Below, one piece after another: positions 63,060 through 64,000 of a stretch of DNA of 64,000 nt (the stretch's first letter is position 1; each line of letters starts with the position of its first letter). Position numbers and translations under genes: made by a program. Where the stretch lies: contig NZ_VSJK01000010.1 of the NCBI RefSeq assembly GCF_008085915.1, positions 62,001 through 126,000 on the forward strand. The letters are read 5' to 3'. The notes under the pieces are model-generated. The model did no database searches. It worked only from the letters and a program-made list of their open reading frames with translations, and had not been told where the DNA came from. The DNA is from Oceaniovalibus sp. ACAM 378 (GTDB lineage: Bacteria > Pseudomonadota > Alphaproteobacteria > Rhodobacterales > Rhodobacteraceae).

Positions 63060-63914
63060 TCAGGCGCGTTTTTCCTCTTCGCAGGGATCCCATCGGGCGC
63101 GGATCGTCGGCGCCCCGAAATAGTATCCCTGAAGACAATCGACACCAATCTTGGTCAGATAAACCGCATCTTCATTGGATTCGACAAATTCCGCGATCGT
63201 CACCATGTCGAAATGCCTGCCGATCGACAGCAACGCCTTGACCACTGCCTGATTGTCGGGATTGCGCGCGATGCCACGGATGAACTGGCCGTCGATCTTG
63301 AGAATGTCGAAATAGAGTTCCTTGAGATGGCGCAGAGATGTGAACCCGGCGCCGAAATCATCAATCGCGAAACTGATTCCCACGGCCTGAAGTTCCGACA
63401 TGAAGGCCTGCACCACATCGGGCATTTCGATCGCCGAACCTTCGGTAATCTCTAGAATCAGACGTTCGCCCACGGCCGGATCGAGGGCCAACCCGCGATG
63501 CAGCACCTGCATCCAACGGGCATAGCCGATGGAACGTGCCGACATGTTGATCGACAGACGCAGGCGGGGATGGGCCAGCAAGGTATCCAACCCCCGTTCA
63601 AGCGCAAGGCAATCGATTTCGCGCCCGATCTCAAGGGTTTCGACCAGCGAGATGAATTCCTGTGCCGGGATGATTCGCCCGTTGCGATCCAGCACCCGGA
63701 TTAGACCTTCATAGAACGCGGGACGGTCCTGCCGTCCGGCAGGCACCACCGGCTGATAGGCCAGCATGACATCACCCCCCGCCACCGCCCGTTCGACGGT
63801 TGTCAGGATGTCGCGGTCGCGATCAGAGACTGCGACGGACAACGGGCTGCCGGGTGGGGAGCTTTCGGACCTGGAATCGGTGCTGGAAATAACTCGGGGA
63901 TAGTCGGGCGGCAT
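63060..63914 (-). CDS. EAL-domain cyclic-di-GMP phosphodiesterase
   Basis: 284 residues with a single EAL domain from about residue 40. Catalytic residues all appear: Glu69 (EGLIR, an EAL variant), Asn123 (INMSARS), Glu155 (LEITEG), Asp185 and Asp186 (AIDDFGAG), Lys206 (LKIDGQ), Glu242 or Glu245 (AEFVES) and Gln262 (QGYYFG). It should hydrolyse c-di-GMP. No signal peptide, membrane helix, PAS or GGDEF domain is present. The start MPPDYPR has AAGGAG nine bases upstream. c-di-GMP often controls curli and motility, so a link with the amyloid cluster at 22-24 kb is conceivable but unproven. Confidence 0.93.
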   Translation of the reverse strand: MPPDYPRVISSTDSRSESSPPGSPLSVAVSDRDRDILTTVERAVAGGDVMLAYQPVVPAGRQDRPAFYEGLIRVLDRNGRIIPAQEFISLVETLEIGREIDCLALERGLDTLLAHPRLRLSINMSARSIGYARWMQVLHRGLALDPAVGERLILEITEGSAIEMPDVVQAFMSELQAVGISFAIDDFGAGFTSLRHLKELYFDILKIDGQFIRGIARNPDNQAVVKALLSIGRHFDMVTIAEFVESNEDAVYLTKIGVDCLQGYYFGAPTIRARWDPCEEEKRA

Positions 63915-64000
63915 GCTGAAATCTCCTTCGCGGACAAAGGCACCTTTGCAGCAGAACGATAATGCGAGGTGAATATTCACATTTTGTTCTATTTTGTCTA

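Noticed and set aside
61446-63455. 669-codon plus-strand frame across the thiolase and EAL genes
   Set aside because: Antisense to two clear minus-strand genes; composition (His/Gly/Arg-rich) is typical of the shadow of GC-rich codons.

Overview
The window reads as a chromosomal segment of a marine-type Rhodobacteraceae (Roseobacter group) alphaproteobacterium. Evidence: high GC with strong third-position GC, densely packed genes with ATGA, GTGA and TGATG junctions, and families typical of that group: a beta-methylmalyl-CoA lyase closely matching the Rhodobacter Mcl1 pattern, MaeB fused to a phosphotransacetylase domain, the TIGR02302/DUF4175 protein, alphaproteobacterial CsgH, and a Rhodobacter-type PrpE. 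I see no rRNA, tRNA, CRISPR array, insertion sequence or prophage. The window looks mostly like core and metabolic genome with a few accessory islands.

Layout. 1-6.1 kb: the start of a minus-strand gene leaving the window, then GST, thiolase, cupin, a tandem NTF2-like protein and a FadB-type multifunctional protein, the last members translationally coupled (beta-oxidation). 6.1-11.3 kb: Hint-domain protein, sulfotransferase and EamA permease (minus), divergent acyl-CoA synthetase, membrane protein with a degenerate M48-like domain. 11.3-17.2 kb (minus): SPOR protein and a tightly overlapped nucleoside-salvage operon cdd-deoA-deoB-add-upp. 17.2-22.4 kb: DUF3072 protein, maeB, Lys/Ala-rich micro-protein, prpE. 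22.4-24.2 kb (minus): a curli-type amyloid cluster with two curlin-repeat subunits and two CsgH-like chaperones. 24.3-30 kb: nadK, glyA, a 25-bp minisatellite, alpha/beta hydrolase, lepA. 30.2-36.8 kb: nitrilase-family amidase, a four-component peptide-type ABC importer and an RraA-family protein, in operon. 37-38.6 kb: DUF302 protein, hisF-hisE. 38.6-42.8 kb (minus): D-amino-acid transaminase, DgcA and DgcN (D-glutamate catabolism), then mcl1. 43-50.4 kb: lysA, TIGR02302 protein, zinc-ribbon protein, ftsE-ftsX-plsC. 50.5-53.2 kb (minus): accA, unknown membrane protein, greA. 53.4-60.6 kb: a PAP2-phosphatase remnant with an internal deletion, ETF-ubiquinone oxidoreductase, TPR lipoprotein-like protein, ispE, polyprenyl diphosphate synthase (minus), DUF2007, TrmN6-like methyltransferase, YdcH-like protein. 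60.6-64 kb (minus): EamA permease, acetoacetyl-CoA thiolase, EAL-domain protein.

How the genes fit together. Several loci feed central acyl-CoA metabolism: beta-oxidation enzymes plus ETF-QO, prpE, phaA-type thiolase and mcl1 (ethylmalonyl-CoA pathway), and maeB. The nucleoside operon recycles deoxynucleosides. The dat-dgcA-dgcN cluster forms a plausible complete route from D-amino acids to N-acetyl-L-glutamate. ispE and the long-chain polyprenyl synthase are convergent isoprenoid genes. The strongest candidates for further attention are the D-amino-acid module, the two-CsgH curli cluster lacking its secretion genes here, the tandem NTF2 protein with its neighbouring cupin in the beta-oxidation operon, and the PAP2 gene remnant.
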